Source: Vulcanisaeta sp. UBA163 (GTDB lineage: Archaea; Thermoproteota; Thermoprotei; Thermoproteales; Thermocladiaceae). From it: 23,763 nucleotides of DNA. The position numbers and the translations under genes were made by a program. Numbering within the stretch: the stretch's first letter is position 1; every line of letters begins with the position of its first letter. Location: assembly GCA_002496475.1 (NCBI GenBank), contig DAJV01000005.1:1-23763 (forward strand). The letters are read 5' to 3'. The notes beneath the pieces are model-generated. The model saw only the letters and a list, made by a program, of their open reading frames with translations. It ran no database searches and was not told where the DNA came from. Shown here one piece after another: positions 13,750 to 21,551 of the stretch.

Positions 13750-14457
13750 ATGGATTTAATAATCTATGTACCAAGGATTGAGGCTTCAATGTCCATGCTT
13801 AGGAATGTACTCATAATGGTTATTAAACGCTATAAATCCGTATCACTACCATTACCAAGGGAATTCTGTAGATTAGCCGTAATAAATCCTAGTGATGCCA
13901 TTAAGCGTCTCAGGGAATTTGGGGATTCATTTATCAAGCTTCTTGGTTGGGTACCCAAATTCCTACGGGAGGTCATGGTTATTGAGCCCTCGGCCGTATT
14001 TAACTGCTATGGTAGTATTGACGGGTTTAGGAGGTCTGTGGATGTGGGTGTTGGCATAGCCAAGTTAATAATTAGGTATAGGTTGAGTGGTAAGGTTAAT
14101 TATGGGGATTGGTTAAGGTTGTTTAAGGACATGGCCAGCGCAAATCTTTTGATTCAACCTGATCAACCTGCCGTTGTGGTTGATGACTATGTACAATTCC
14201 TGGAGTATGTTGCTAAACCAAGTAATGTCGTTTTACTGGGTCCCCTGGTGCCGACTCCCATTGATTTAATGGTGCTTATATCAAGTGGTAAATTGAGTAA
14301 TGATTACTTGACAAGTGCTGTGAATTATATTATTAATTACATTGGGGATTACGTGCTCACAAGTAGGAATCTGACTGAGGCATTTATACAACTCATTAAT
14401 GACCAGGAGTATATTAATTTCGTAAAGTCGACAGGGCTTCCCATAATCACGAATTAG
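13750..14457 (+). CDS. Hypothetical protein
   Basis: 235-residue protein that I do not recognise. It is mixed alpha/beta, without signal peptide, clear membrane segment, cysteine cluster or known catalytic motif. The N-terminus is hydrophobic-basic (MDLIIYVPRIEASMSMLRNVLIMVIKR). The middle has a VVVDDYVQFLEYV segment (about 145-157) and a proline-rich turn LLGPLVPTPIDLMVL (about 163-177). It is likely a real gene: ATG with a TATA box 29 nt upstream, long uninterrupted frame, and codon use like its neighbours. The 3' end overlaps the convergent ferredoxin gene by 4 bp. Confidence 0.7.
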   Translation: MDLIIYVPRIEASMSMLRNVLIMVIKRYKSVSLPLPREFCRLAVINPSDAIKRLREFGDSFIKLLGWVPKFLREVMVIEPSAVFNCYGSIDGFRRSVDVGVGIAKLIIRYRLSGKVNYGDWLRLFKDMASANLLIQPDQPAVVVDDYVQFLEYVAKPSNVVLLGPLVPTPIDLMVLISSGKLSNDYLTSAVNYIINYIGDYVLTSRNLTEAFIQLINDQEYINFVKSTGLPIITN

Positions 14458-14657
14458 TACTGAATAGGTATTACCTTAATTGCTGAGTATGGACAGTTGT
14501 CTTGGCAGGAGTAGCATCCTGAACATAGGGATTCATTGAGGACATGGGCCCTTTCCCTTAACTTACCTGCTAACACGCCCTTTGGGCACACTGTCCAGCA
14601 TATACCACACCCAATGCAGTTGCTCAGGATCTCAATCCTCATCCTAAGCCTAATCAC
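14454..14657 (-). CDS. 2[4Fe-4S] ferredoxin
   Basis: 67-residue ferredoxin with two complete cluster motifs. C14-x2-C17-x2-C20-x3-C24-P precedes C45-x2-C48-x2-C51-x3-C55-P; as in bacterial-type 8Fe ferredoxins, the fourth Cys of each motif probably binds the other cluster. It is a small soluble electron carrier, for example for 2-oxoacid:ferredoxin oxidoreductases, though no partner lies next to it. I kept the GTG start at 14657 because a TATA box (14677-14688) lies about 26 nt upstream. ATG 14642, where the conserved part begins, is the alternative and would leave a 40-nt distance to the box. Its stop overlaps the end of the 13750 gene by 4 bp. Confidence 0.92.
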   Translation of the reverse strand: MIRLRMRIEILSNCIGCGICWTVCPKGVLAGKLRERAHVLNESLCSGCYSCQDNCPYSAIKVIPIQY

Positions 14658-14676
14658 GGGGAAATACCATGAGTAT

Positions 14677-14688
14677 AGTTTAAATAAT
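14677..14688 (-). promoter_or_regulatory. TATA box of the ferredoxin gene
   Basis: Minus-strand ATTATTTAAACT, about 26 nt upstream of GTG 14657; it supports the GTG over the internal ATG 14642 as start. Confidence 0.5.
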
Positions 14689-14710
14689 TATTTCGGTTGT
14701 TCATGGGCAC

Positions 14711-14722
14711 AATATTTTTAAG
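14711..14722 (+). promoter_or_regulatory. TATA box of proS
   Basis: AATATTTTTAAG, centred near 14717, predicts transcription from about 14743. That is 100 nt upstream of the first in-frame ATG (14842) but close to in-frame ATC/ATT codons at 14749-14757, suggesting translation starts there. Confidence 0.5.
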
Positions 14723-14841
14723 ACCTTACTTACTCAGTCATCAAGGGGATCATTATTGCCAAGCTACAAGTCATCAAGTCTGGGGAAAGGAGACCTAGGG
14801 AGAAGTGGAGGAACTTCACTGACTGGTTTAATTGGGTTATA

Positions 14842-16224
14842 ATGGAGACGGAGGTTTATGACTATAGATACCCCGTGAAGGGTGCGTATGTCTGGAGGCC
14901 ATATGGTGTGAAGATCAGGAGGTTGGTTGAGTCCTACATTAGGTTTGTCCATGATGAGACAAATCACCAGGAGGTTTTATTCCCAGTCTTTATACCCTAC
15001 GAGTTTCTCGCAAAGGAGAGCGAGCACATTAGGGGCTTTGAGAGTGAGGTTTTCTGGGTTAGCAAGGGTGGTGCAGGTGAGGAGAGACTTGTGCTGAGAC
15101 CGACCAGTGAGACTGCGATAATGCCCATGTTTAAGTTGTGGATTAAGGACCACACAGATCTACCCTTCAAGGTTTATCAAATAGTGAGTGTATTTAGGGC
15201 TGAGACTAAGGCCACGAGGCCTATGATTAGGCTCAGGGAAATATCAATGTTTAAGGAGGCCCACACGGCGCATGCGAATAGGGAAGACGCGGAGAGACAG
15301 GTTAAGGAGGCTGTGGAGATCTACAGGAAAATCCTTGATTACTTGGGTATACCTTACCTAATTAGTCAAAGGCCTGAGTGGGATAAATTCGCAGGTGCTG
15401 TCTATACGATAGCCTTCGACACCGTGATGCCCGATGGTAAAACAATGCAGATAGGCACCGTTCATTACCTCGGCACTAACTTCTCAAGGGTTTTTGATGT
15501 CAAGTACCTAACGCCAAATGGTGATTGGGAGTATGTGCACACAACGAGCTATGGAATATCCGAGAGGGTCATTGCAGCAATGATCGCGATTCATGGCGAT
15601 GATAAGGGACTTGCGCTACCGCCCAACGTAGCACCAATACAAGTGGTCGTGGTCCCCATAATGTATAAGGGGAGCGAGGAAGCGGTCCTAAGGGAGACCA
15701 AGGCAATACAGGAGGAACTCACTGCATCTGGTGTTAGGGTTAAGGTTGATGACAGGATCGATAGGACACCTGGGTGGAAGTATAATTACTGGGAAATGAT
15801 GGGTGTGCCCCTAAGGATAGAGATTGGTCCTAGGGACATAGAGAATAGGCAAGTTGTCTTTGCCAGAAGAGATACCCTGGAGAAATACGTAACTCCACGT
15901 GACGAACTTGTTGAAACCACCAAGGAATTACTAAGAAGAATTAATGATGATTTAAGGGAATCATCGTGGTCACTCCTTAGGTCGATGACTACTAAGGTCA
16001 CTACTATTGAGGAGGCTAGGAGGCGGCTCAATGAGGGCGGCGTTGTTGAGGTTCCATGGAGTGGCGATAACAATTGTGGAATGACTATTCAACAATTACT
16101 TGATGCAGATGCATTGGGTGTGCCTCTTGATGAGGATGCAAGCAGGGATATTGGTGACTTAAGGGACTTGGCATGTAGTGATAAACAGGCGAATTATTGG
16201 TTAAGGATCTCGAGAAGGTACTGA
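14842..16224 (+). CDS. proS: Prolyl-tRNA synthetase, archaeal/eukaryotic type (5' end uncertain)
   Basis: Class II synthetase charging tRNA-Pro. Visible motifs: [16 protein letters not shown] near the N-terminus (motif 1 region), [12 protein letters not shown], motif 2 [24 protein letters not shown], and motif 3 with its flank [28 protein letters not shown]. The anticodon-binding domain follows ([10 protein letters not shown]...[30 protein letters not shown]), then the archaeal C-terminal domain ending in the conserved Tyr. That domain keeps only two of its usual four Cys zinc ligands (NNCGMTI and LACSDKQA). From ATG 14842 the protein has 460 residues but lacks the conserved first helix, which is encoded in frame just upstream ([14 protein letters not shown], 14800-14841). 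No ATG, GTG or TTG exists in that frame back to the stop at 14719, so the true start may be ATT/ATC at 14749-14757. Confidence 0.95.
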   Translation: METEVYDYRYPVKGAYVWRPYGVKIRRLVESYIRFVHDETNHQEVLFPVFIPYEFLAKESEHIRGFESEVFWVSKGGAGEERLVLRPTSETAIMPMFKLWIKDHTDLPFKVYQIVSVFRAETKATRPMIRLREISMFKEAHTAHANREDAERQVKEAVEIYRKILDYLGIPYLISQRPEWDKFAGAVYTIAFDTVMPDGKTMQIGTVHYLGTNFSRVFDVKYLTPNGDWEYVHTTSYGISERVIAAMIAIHGDDKGLALPPNVAPIQVVVVPIMYKGSEEAVLRETKAIQEELTASGVRVKVDDRIDRTPGWKYNYWEMMGVPLRIEIGPRDIENRQVVFARRDTLEKYVTPRDELVETTKELLRRINDDLRESSWSLLRSMTTKVTTIEEARRRLNEGGVVEVPWSGDNNCGMTIQQLLDADALGVPLDEDASRDIGDLRDLACSDKQANYWLRISRRY

Positions 16225-16261
16225 GTTAAAACTTTTAATAATTCGCGAACTAAATGTCTTG

Positions 16262-17017
16262 ATGAAGACTACTTTATTAATAACGGTGATCCTCGTATTA
16301 ATAGTGGTCGCTGGAGCAATTGCATACCTGGCAATATCAATTAATGAAGGCCCCGAATCAGCCCTTTTAAATACTAAGAAATTATTGACGAGGAATGTCA
16401 CGTTGACGTACAATTTCATGGCCAGTTCGATGTTTATAGTTAATAACAATGTATTTCCAGGCATATCAGGCATTCCATTTCAGACAGAACCCTTAACAGG
16501 CACCATTACGATCTCCAGAACACCAATGAGCGATGCTACCGTGATAAACGGTACATTGCTATTCGGACACTTCATAAAGGGTATTAACTTCAACTTGGTG
16601 ATTTGGAAGTACGATAATGAACTCTGTTATGCGACGGAATTCGAGTTCATGGGACAACAAACAGCTACTCATTGTACACATTACGTAAACCTCACTAAAT
16701 ACATCATGCTTACTCTAAATGAAAGTAAGTATATAGGAAAGGGGACCTGGCATGGTGAAACGACTTACTGTTTCACTGCGGTAATAACATTAACGTCAAC
16801 CCAAGGTGAACCACAGGGAATGCCCATTACTATAAACGTTACTGAACTATGTGTATTAAGCAATGGCGTACCAACTAACATAACAATATACATGTACCCA
16901 ACGTATCAAGATAGGCCCAGTAATATAGTCATGAATATAAACATGACACTGCTTGGTTTCTCATTTACGTTTAATCAATATGAATTCTCACGAATAACAA
17001 GGGGACTCATCCCATGA
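16262..17017 (+). CDS. Membrane-anchored extracellular protein with many N-glycosylation sequons
   Basis: 251-residue protein with an N-terminal hydrophobic segment (about 4-27: LLITVILVLIVVAGAIAYLAI) that would act as signal anchor, and a Thr/Asn/Ile-rich extracellular part. Seven N-x-S/T sequons (NVT, NGT, NLT, NES, NVT, NIT, NMT) fit a glycosylated archaeal surface protein. Several Cys could form disulphides (for example C in ELCYATEF, THCTHY, TYCFTA, ELCVLS). The beta-rich pattern is LolA/LppX-like at most; I do not recognise a family. A TATA box (about 16230-16240) is roughly 25 nt upstream, so it is leaderless. TTG 16259 directly precedes the ATG and could also serve. Confidence 0.72.
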   Translation: MKTTLLITVILVLIVVAGAIAYLAISINEGPESALLNTKKLLTRNVTLTYNFMASSMFIVNNNVFPGISGIPFQTEPLTGTITISRTPMSDATVINGTLLFGHFIKGINFNLVIWKYDNELCYATEFEFMGQQTATHCTHYVNLTKYIMLTLNESKYIGKGTWHGETTYCFTAVITLTSTQGEPQGMPITINVTELCVLSNGVPTNITIYMYPTYQDRPSNIVMNINMTLLGFSFTFNQYEFSRITRGLIP

Positions 17018-17070
17018 GCCATCATGTTCTACGCCGAGGTTTCAAATAATCACTACACCAATCCAGTGAC

Positions 17071-17083
17071 TTTTTGATTTTTT
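17071..17083 (+). terminator. T-rich terminator after the 16262 gene
   Basis: TTTTTGATTTTTT, two T-runs 54-66 nt downstream of the stop at 17017, the usual form of an intrinsic archaeal terminator without a hairpin. Confidence 0.6.
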
Positions 17084-17153
17084 GCTAAGGGCATCCTTCG
17101 GTTCAGGGTATTGATGCATCATTATAAATAGAAAATATTCCTCAGCGCCATGG

Positions 17154-17658
17154 TTAATCCAAATCATAAACCCGCCAGAGCAGTAGGTGTACGGAGTAAG
17201 GGTTGGAGGCGGAGGTGACATTGGTGGAGGAGGTGAAGCCTGTGTGCTCGAGGCATGTATTCAATGATACATGGATTGAAGTCTTCAATTCTCACCCAGT
17301 GCTCGTTATCATTATACGCCAGGAATGACACATAGTCATTATATATCATAAGTTTCGTAATTGAGGACCTATGCCGCTTAATTATTTTCATAGCCCTGCG
17401 TAGGCTACCATGAAGATCGTTAGGAAGAATAATTGGAAGATAGAAATGATTATTAATCAGGTAACCTGTTTCAATAACATGCTCAGTAGGGTTCTTGGTA
17501 CTAATGTAAACGTTATAACGTTGAATAAAACCCAGGTTAGGGCTATAATGAATAGGTTATCATGTAACCGGTAAGGTTTATGGGTGCAGACCTTATTTTA
17601 AGTATTGGTTCACCCATGTAATATCATCAAATAAGTCCCTATAAATGATTAGTTTGTA
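17154..17658 (-). pseudogene. Frameshifted relic of an unrecognised gene
   Basis: Minus-strand protein-like reading that runs through most of this gap but switches frame at least three times. It begins just after the ribL stop (YRDLFDDITWVNQYLK, to about 17612) and shifts at an A-run to IRSAPINLTGYMITYSL. It shifts again near 17560 into a 130-codon open stretch down to 17164 (PNLGFIQRYNVYISTKNPTE, then YLPIILPNDLHGSLRRAMK, FLAYNDNEHWVRIEDF). The final shift near 17260-17290 gives a tail (NTCLEHTGFTSSTNVTSASN, then SVHLLLWRVYDLD) ending at TAA 17154. Reassembled it would be about 160 residues. There is no canonical start. I do not recognise the family. A 54-codon ATG frame on the opposite strand (17410-17574) is more likely its shadow. 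Confidence 0.55.
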
Positions 17659-18378
17659 CTAGGGTGGTGAATTGTTTTGACTAAACCTATTACTTATGGC
17701 CTTGAGTATTTTTGTCGTGCTACAGAGTGGGCAGTCCGCATAGTCATTGAACCTGATAACCTCTATATTGCCTAACCCCCTCTTTCTCAATTCCTCCCTT
17801 AACGAATCCTCATTAAAGGGTTGATTGGGGCCAAGCAGTATTATGTTTGGCTTTTCCTCCTCAACAACCCTAAACAAGTCACCCTCATAACCAAGTCTGG
17901 CCTTATGAACGTAGACAATATTACTAATAACCTCCAACCTCTGGTTCTCCGGTATGATCACGTCCCTACCCTTGATTTTCTTAACCGTTGAATCACGGGC
18001 AATCACGGCAATGACTCGCCCAAGAGTCCAGGCATGCCTTAAATATGCTATATGGCCGGGGTGAATTATTTCGAAGGTGCCGGCTACAAATACCTTGTTT
18101 TTGGACTTTCTGGTAAGATCACTGGCTTTGTTCCAGTTAAAGTGAGCAACACCAAGGATCCTCAGGGCATCCAGTAGGCCCTCTGCGTATGCTATTGTTG
18201 CTAATGCATTGAATTGATCGCCCTTGGATAGGTAATACATGGAGTCCTTTAAGTATGCTCTCGCTATTTCAACGATCTCATTCTTAATGCCCTCTCTATC
18301 AATTTGGTCAAGTGCGTTTGCCACATTCCTTATGTAGGCGTCGATCTTAATTATTGGGTCTATCGATTCCATGGTCAT
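17659..18378 (-). CDS. ribL: DUF357 domain fused to RibL FAD synthetase (cytidylyltransferase superfamily)
   Basis: 239-residue two-domain protein. Residues about 8-80 form an all-helical DUF357 domain (YIRNVANALDQI, then ARAYLKDSMYYLSKGDQFNALATIAYAEGLLDALR pattern). Residues 95-230 are a nucleotidyltransferase with FVAGTFEIIHPGHIAYLRHA, whose HxGH (106-109) binds ATP. The ISSTxxR counterpart CPLCSTTKIL is near the end and carries the cysteines noted in archaeal RibL. RibL adenylylates FMN to FAD in archaea. In RibL the residue after GTF is usually Asp; here it is Glu. ATG 18378 sits 27 nt after a TATA box (18399-18410); an in-frame ATG two codons later is an alternative. Confidence 0.85.
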   Translation of the reverse strand: MTMESIDPIIKIDAYIRNVANALDQIDREGIKNEIVEIARAYLKDSMYYLSKGDQFNALATIAYAEGLLDALRILGVAHFNWNKASDLTRKSKNKVFVAGTFEIIHPGHIAYLRHAWTLGRVIAVIARDSTVKKIKGRDVIIPENQRLEVISNIVYVHKARLGYEGDLFRVVEEEKPNIILLGPNQPFNEDSLREELRKRGLGNIEVIRFNDYADCPLCSTTKILKAISNRFSQNNSPP

Positions 18379-18398
18379 TACGTAGTGCTTAGCTTGGT

Positions 18399-18410
18399 TA
18401 ATAAGTCTTC
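18399..18410 (-). promoter_or_regulatory. TATA box of ribL
   Basis: Minus-strand GACTTATTAACC, about 27 nt upstream of ATG 18378, in the 94-bp gap after the Lrp-type gene, so ribL has its own promoter. Confidence 0.45.
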
Positions 18411-18472
18411 TAATGTGGTAGGCAATAAATTAAATGGTATGACTTAATAGTAATAGCCATAGATGGCAAGTG

Positions 18473-18982
18473 TCACTCCCTAAGTGTCTCTAGGGATATG
18501 AAGGTTTTCGTGTCCTCAATGCCCTCCATTAGACTTAGTACACGTAGTATATCATTAACATTAACCTCTCTAGTTACTAATATTAGGTCGTAGTCGCCGG
18601 AAACCCTGTAAGCCTTCTCAAGGGGTAATTCCTTAACCTTTTCATATATTATTGTCCTGTACCTAGGCTGTACCTTAACCAGTATCACGGCCTCATTGGA
18701 ACTCATCCTTAGCACCCTTAGTGCCTTATCCGTTACATCAACGAACTCACGGCCAGTCCTTATTAAGCCGAAGTCCTTGAGTTTCTTAAGGTGAACACTG
18801 AGTGCCTGTCTAGTCATTCCAAGTTCCCTGGCTAGTTCATCCTGGTCTGCATATACTGTGTATACCTTAAGCGGGACGGCCTTTTTAAGTAGGTATTGAA
18901 GAACCTGGAGTTGTCTCTCGGTTAATTGTCTCTCGATTTCTGCGGGTGTAATCTCTCCACTTGATGTGGTTATGGAAGCCAT
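18473..18982 (-). CDS. Lrp/AsnC family transcriptional regulator
   Basis: 169-residue regulator. The N-terminal winged helix spans about 18-85 (LTERQLQVLQYLLKKAVPL...DQDELARELGMTRQALSVHLKKLKDFGLI). A C-terminal RAM/AsnC effector domain spans about 95-165 (AVILVKVQPRYRTIIYEKV...AYRVSGDYDLILVTREVNVNDILRVLSLMEGIEDTKTFISLETL), where the G-D-Y-D-L motif is the family hallmark. Such proteins assemble as octamers or dimers that bind amino acids or other small ligands. The HTH is preceded by a longer N-terminus than usual. ATG 18982 follows a TATA box by about 36 nt, so a leader of about 10 nt is likely. Targets unknown; ribL follows on the same strand but with its own promoter. Confidence 0.9.
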   Translation of the reverse strand: MASITTSSGEITPAEIERQLTERQLQVLQYLLKKAVPLKVYTVYADQDELARELGMTRQALSVHLKKLKDFGLIRTGREFVDVTDKALRVLRMSSNEAVILVKVQPRYRTIIYEKVKELPLEKAYRVSGDYDLILVTREVNVNDILRVLSLMEGIEDTKTFISLETLRE

Positions 18983-19012
18983 AGTAATCTACCAAAATCA
19001 ACATGTAATACT

Positions 19013-19024
19013 AGTATAAAAAGG
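19013..19024 (-). promoter_or_regulatory. TATA box of the Lrp/AsnC gene
   Basis: Minus-strand CCTTTTTATACT, centred about 36 nt upstream of ATG 18982. Confidence 0.5.
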
Positions 19025-19053
19025 TTATTCCTAAATATTATATGTGGACCATC

Positions 19054-19073
19054 AAAAAATCCACCGTAAAAAA
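19054..19073 (-). terminator. T-rich terminator after cbiB
   Basis: Read on the minus strand, two six-base T-runs (19073-19068 and 19059-19054) lie about 90-110 nt beyond the cbiB stop. A weak GTGGA/TCCAC inverted repeat (19044-19048 / 19060-19064) overlaps. Confidence 0.45.
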
Positions 19074-19162
19074 TAAAGCCAATTAATTACATAATAGTCA
19101 ATAAATTGATCTTTACTTAATGCGGAATATGAGAATCAATTGATTAATTCCAGGATTTTTCT

Positions 19163-20119
19163 CTAGATAAATAGGGATAGCAGGAGTACTCTAATTATCA
19201 ATATTATTAAAATTATTACCAATGACACGATGATTGATGCATCAAATAATTTGATTGCCGACCGCAGCGTGGATGTGCTGGGGCTCTGCGCATTATTGTT
19301 AATTCTGTATACACCGACCTTCTCTAGCATTACGTTTAATGCACCGGCAAAGGATGCCATAGGCCAACCCGAATTGGCGCTCTTAACTCTATTATGCTCA
19401 AGAATAGCAGCCTTCATGCTATCTTTCCAGTCTAGACCGATCATTGCTGATGCGATCATGATTATCACAGAGGATAACCTGGCCGGTACATAATTCATTA
19501 TTGTATCCGCCCTTGCGGAGAACCAACCAACGTCCTCATACGGCCATCCCTTATAACCCACCATTGAGTCCATGGTGTTGGAAAGCCTTTGTAGTAATGC
19601 ACCAGGTAAACCAAACAATGCGAAGTAAAATAGTGGTGAGAGGAAGCCATCGACAAAGGACTCAGCAAGGCTTTCTATAACTGCCGACATCAAGTGTTGG
19701 TGATCCAACTCCCAAACGTTTCTTCTAACTATCTCCTGGGTTAATGCACGGGCATCATTTAAGTTCCCTAACTCAACTCTCCTTAGTATTTCTCTGGCGT
19801 AATTTCTCATGAGCTTTATTGAAAATGTTAATTTCAGAAAATAGGCATAAATTACGATGCCAATTATGGCATTTATTACGATTAATACACGTGGTATTAA
19901 GTAGAAAGTAATTATAAGCGGAACCACAGATATGATCCACAGAAAAATGCCAAAAAATCTACCACCAGGTCTGAATAATTTATAGGATATCCTTCCGCAA
20001 AGAATCACCGGGTGGATATTTATGAGAAAGCCCCTAGGTTCACCAAATACTAAATCAATTAGTACCGAGGCTAGTAGTATGGACATGTAATACTGTATCA
20101 CTACCTCAGCACTCTCCAT
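19163..20119 (-). CDS. cbiB: Adenosylcobinamide-phosphate synthase CbiB/CobD
   Basis: 318-residue integral membrane enzyme that attaches aminopropanol phosphate to adenosylcobyric acid in late cobalamin synthesis. Recognisable blocks: LIDLVFGEPRGFLINIHPVILCGRI at the N-terminus, SAVIESLAESFVDGFLSPLFYFALFGLPGALLQRLSNTMDSMVGYK, YEDVGWFSARADTIMNYVPARLS and NSGWPMASFAGALNV. Several hydrophobic segments are evident, including the C-terminal one. ATG 20119 is preferred: it lies 2 nt after the stop of the CbiX-like gene with GTGAG just before it. The frame also extends to a TTG at 20155 that would overlap that gene. Co-transcribed with the CbiX-like gene; a T-rich terminator follows. Confidence 0.93.
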   Translation of the reverse strand: MESAEVVIQYYMSILLASVLIDLVFGEPRGFLINIHPVILCGRISYKLFRPGGRFFGIFLWIISVVPLIITFYLIPRVLIVINAIIGIVIYAYFLKLTFSIKLMRNYAREILRRVELGNLNDARALTQEIVRRNVWELDHQHLMSAVIESLAESFVDGFLSPLFYFALFGLPGALLQRLSNTMDSMVGYKGWPYEDVGWFSARADTIMNYVPARLSSVIIMIASAMIGLDWKDSMKAAILEHNRVKSANSGWPMASFAGALNVMLEKVGVYRINNNAQSPSTSTLRSAIKLFDASIIVSLVIILIILIIRVLLLSLFI

Positions 20120-20121
20120 AA

Positions 20122-20694
20122 TTATCTCACGGGCCTCGTATTCCTCACTAACCAAGGAATTTCCTCCTTAAAGTAGGAGATAAATGCCTCGAGCTCAAAT
20201 AACGGCCTAACAACCTCCACGCCTGGACATAACTCATTAACAATGCGCAGTATCTCCCTGTAAATAACACCATGGGTTAAGACCACGGGTATAACCCTAC
20301 CCGGACAGCGCTTGCTCACGTAATCCCTCAGTGCTGGTTTTATCCTTAGGAACGCCATATCCTGTAAACCAAGCCTATTGGTATCCTCAATAAACCTTTG
20401 GTCGAGATCACCGTGAAATACATATAAGCCAGGCCCTAGGTTTATTAAGAAATCCTTAAATTGAGGCCATCTTAATATTGGAGGGGTCTCAAAGCCTGTT
20501 ATGGATACTGCTCTATCGTAGTCTTTACCATACCCAATAAATAACGGCATATACACATCGCCTTTGGCGTCGTCTATTGAGGGCTTGGATAGTGAAACAA
20601 ATGCGTAAAGCACGCCAACCCTTTCAGCGAAATACCTTACACTATCCACGTACTCGTTATCCCGAGATCCATGAAGAACAATGACTATCTTCAC
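20122..20694 (-). CDS. CbiX-like sirohydrochlorin (cobalto)chelatase family protein
   Basis: 190-residue protein of the class II chelatase family (insertion of Co2+ or Ni2+/Fe2+ into sirohydrochlorin). The N-terminus KIVIVLHGSRDNEYVDSVRYFAERV is the standard HGSRD signature. A second similar half begins around GLYVFHGDLDQRFIEDTNRLG and contains VIPVVLTHGVIYREI, the equivalent of the family's metal-binding loop (VVPxFLxxGxHxxxDI). It therefore looks like a fused pair of CbiX-S-sized halves. The first half's loop reads MPLFIGYGKDYDRAV with Lys where His is usual. GTG 20694 is chosen because homology starts there and a TATA box lies about 32 nt upstream; longer starts would run into that box. 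Operon with cbiB fits a cobalamin role. Confidence 0.75.
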   Translation of the reverse strand: MKIVIVLHGSRDNEYVDSVRYFAERVGVLYAFVSLSKPSIDDAKGDVYMPLFIGYGKDYDRAVSITGFETPPILRWPQFKDFLINLGPGLYVFHGDLDQRFIEDTNRLGLQDMAFLRIKPALRDYVSKRCPGRVIPVVLTHGVIYREILRIVNELCPGVEVVRPLFELEAFISYFKEEIPWLVRNTRPVR

Positions 20695-20719
20695 ATGAAC
20701 ACCTAAGCGTACAATGCAG

Positions 20720-20740
20720 TGCATATTAAAGCTTAATAGC
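20720..20740. promoter_or_regulatory. Divergent promoters of the cbiX-like and rhomboid-like genes
   Basis: Minus-strand GCTTTAATATGC (about 20721-20732) is about 32 nt before GTG 20694. Plus-strand GCTTAATAGC (20731-20740) is about 29 nt before ATG 20764. The two boxes touch. Confidence 0.5.
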
Positions 20741-20763
20741 GGCATAGGATTAGGGATTGTGCC

Positions 20764-21531
20764 ATGAAGATCAGAACCACCGCATTGTTGCTTTACTACC
20801 CGGCTGTCCTCATTATCGTGGCCATGGGAATGCTAATAGCCGTATTAATACCCAGTTATTACGCGTTGCTCCCTGAATTCATAATGTCCCTGCTTTTCAT
20901 ATACGCTCTTGGTAAGTTACATGATAAGTTGGGTATTGGTTACTCCTATGTAATCACGATAATACTAATAATACTACTTAGCTACGCATCTGTATTCTTA
21001 ATAAGACCTAGTCTATTTCTTAATAAGGCTCTCATTGAAATGAAACAGAGCCTACTTGGGGGATTCCTATACTTGATTGCTTATTTGTTTCTTTCATTAT
21101 TGCCTGACAGTGCCACGGATCTCGTTGGGACGTTGCCAATCTTTCTCCTTGTGACGGCCATCGCTGTCCTAGAGCTTAGGCTCAGGCATTATGTCCTAGC
21201 TGGCATATTAACCGGTATAGTCGGTATTGGCGTATCCACGGTGGTTTTATCGTTAATGTTCAATAGGGTCATTGTGACCTACGGCTTGTCAGCAATGACA
21301 ATGGGTCTAATGGGACTAACCTTAATGGCTTCGCTGATAAATATTGTGAAAAGACAGGGCAAGTTAATACATTTTCTTAATTTCTTGATAATATTATATA
21401 CAGTCTATGAGTCAATATGGCTACTAATACCGATACCTCCAGTACTCATTATTGGTGGTGTTGGTATAAACAGGCTTGGACACTTTGTCAGCATGCTTGC
21501 GGGCATCATTATTGCAATATTTATAACCTAA
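20764..21531 (+). CDS. Polytopic membrane protein, possible divergent rhomboid protease
   Basis: 255-residue protein made almost entirely of hydrophobic helices (about seven to nine; for example 8-29, 60-80, 97-113, 144-165, 171-193, 203-222, 238-254). Two segments resemble the catalytic helices of rhomboid intramembrane proteases. TYGLSAMTMGLMGL (172-185) is like the GxSG helix 4, with candidate nucleophile S176. NRLGHFVSMLAGIIIAIF (236-253) is like the HxxGxxxG helix 6, with candidate H240, at the C-terminus where it belongs. Against this, the residue after Ser is Ala instead of Gly and the spacing (64 residues) is longer than in GlpG. It leads a same-strand cluster with a small membrane protein, an epimerase and hemD. 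Confidence 0.6.
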   Translation: MKIRTTALLLYYPAVLIIVAMGMLIAVLIPSYYALLPEFIMSLLFIYALGKLHDKLGIGYSYVITIILIILLSYASVFLIRPSLFLNKALIEMKQSLLGGFLYLIAYLFLSLLPDSATDLVGTLPIFLLVTAIAVLELRLRHYVLAGILTGIVGIGVSTVVLSLMFNRVIVTYGLSAMTMGLMGLTLMASLINIVKRQGKLIHFLNFLIILYTVYESIWLLIPIPPVLIIGGVGINRLGHFVSMLAGIIIAIFIT

Positions 21532-21551
21532 AGGTAGCAATATGCAATGCA

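Noticed and set aside
15786..16073. Minus-strand open frame of 95 codons opposite proS
   Set aside because: Antisense shadow of conserved ProRS coding sequence; Ser/Leu-rich composition typical of antisense frames.
17410..17574. 54-codon plus-strand ATG frame (MKIVRKNNWKIEMI...) with an upstream TATA-like sequence
   Set aside because: The opposite strand reads as a longer, more protein-like relic; this frame is probably its shadow, though a small protein is not fully excluded.
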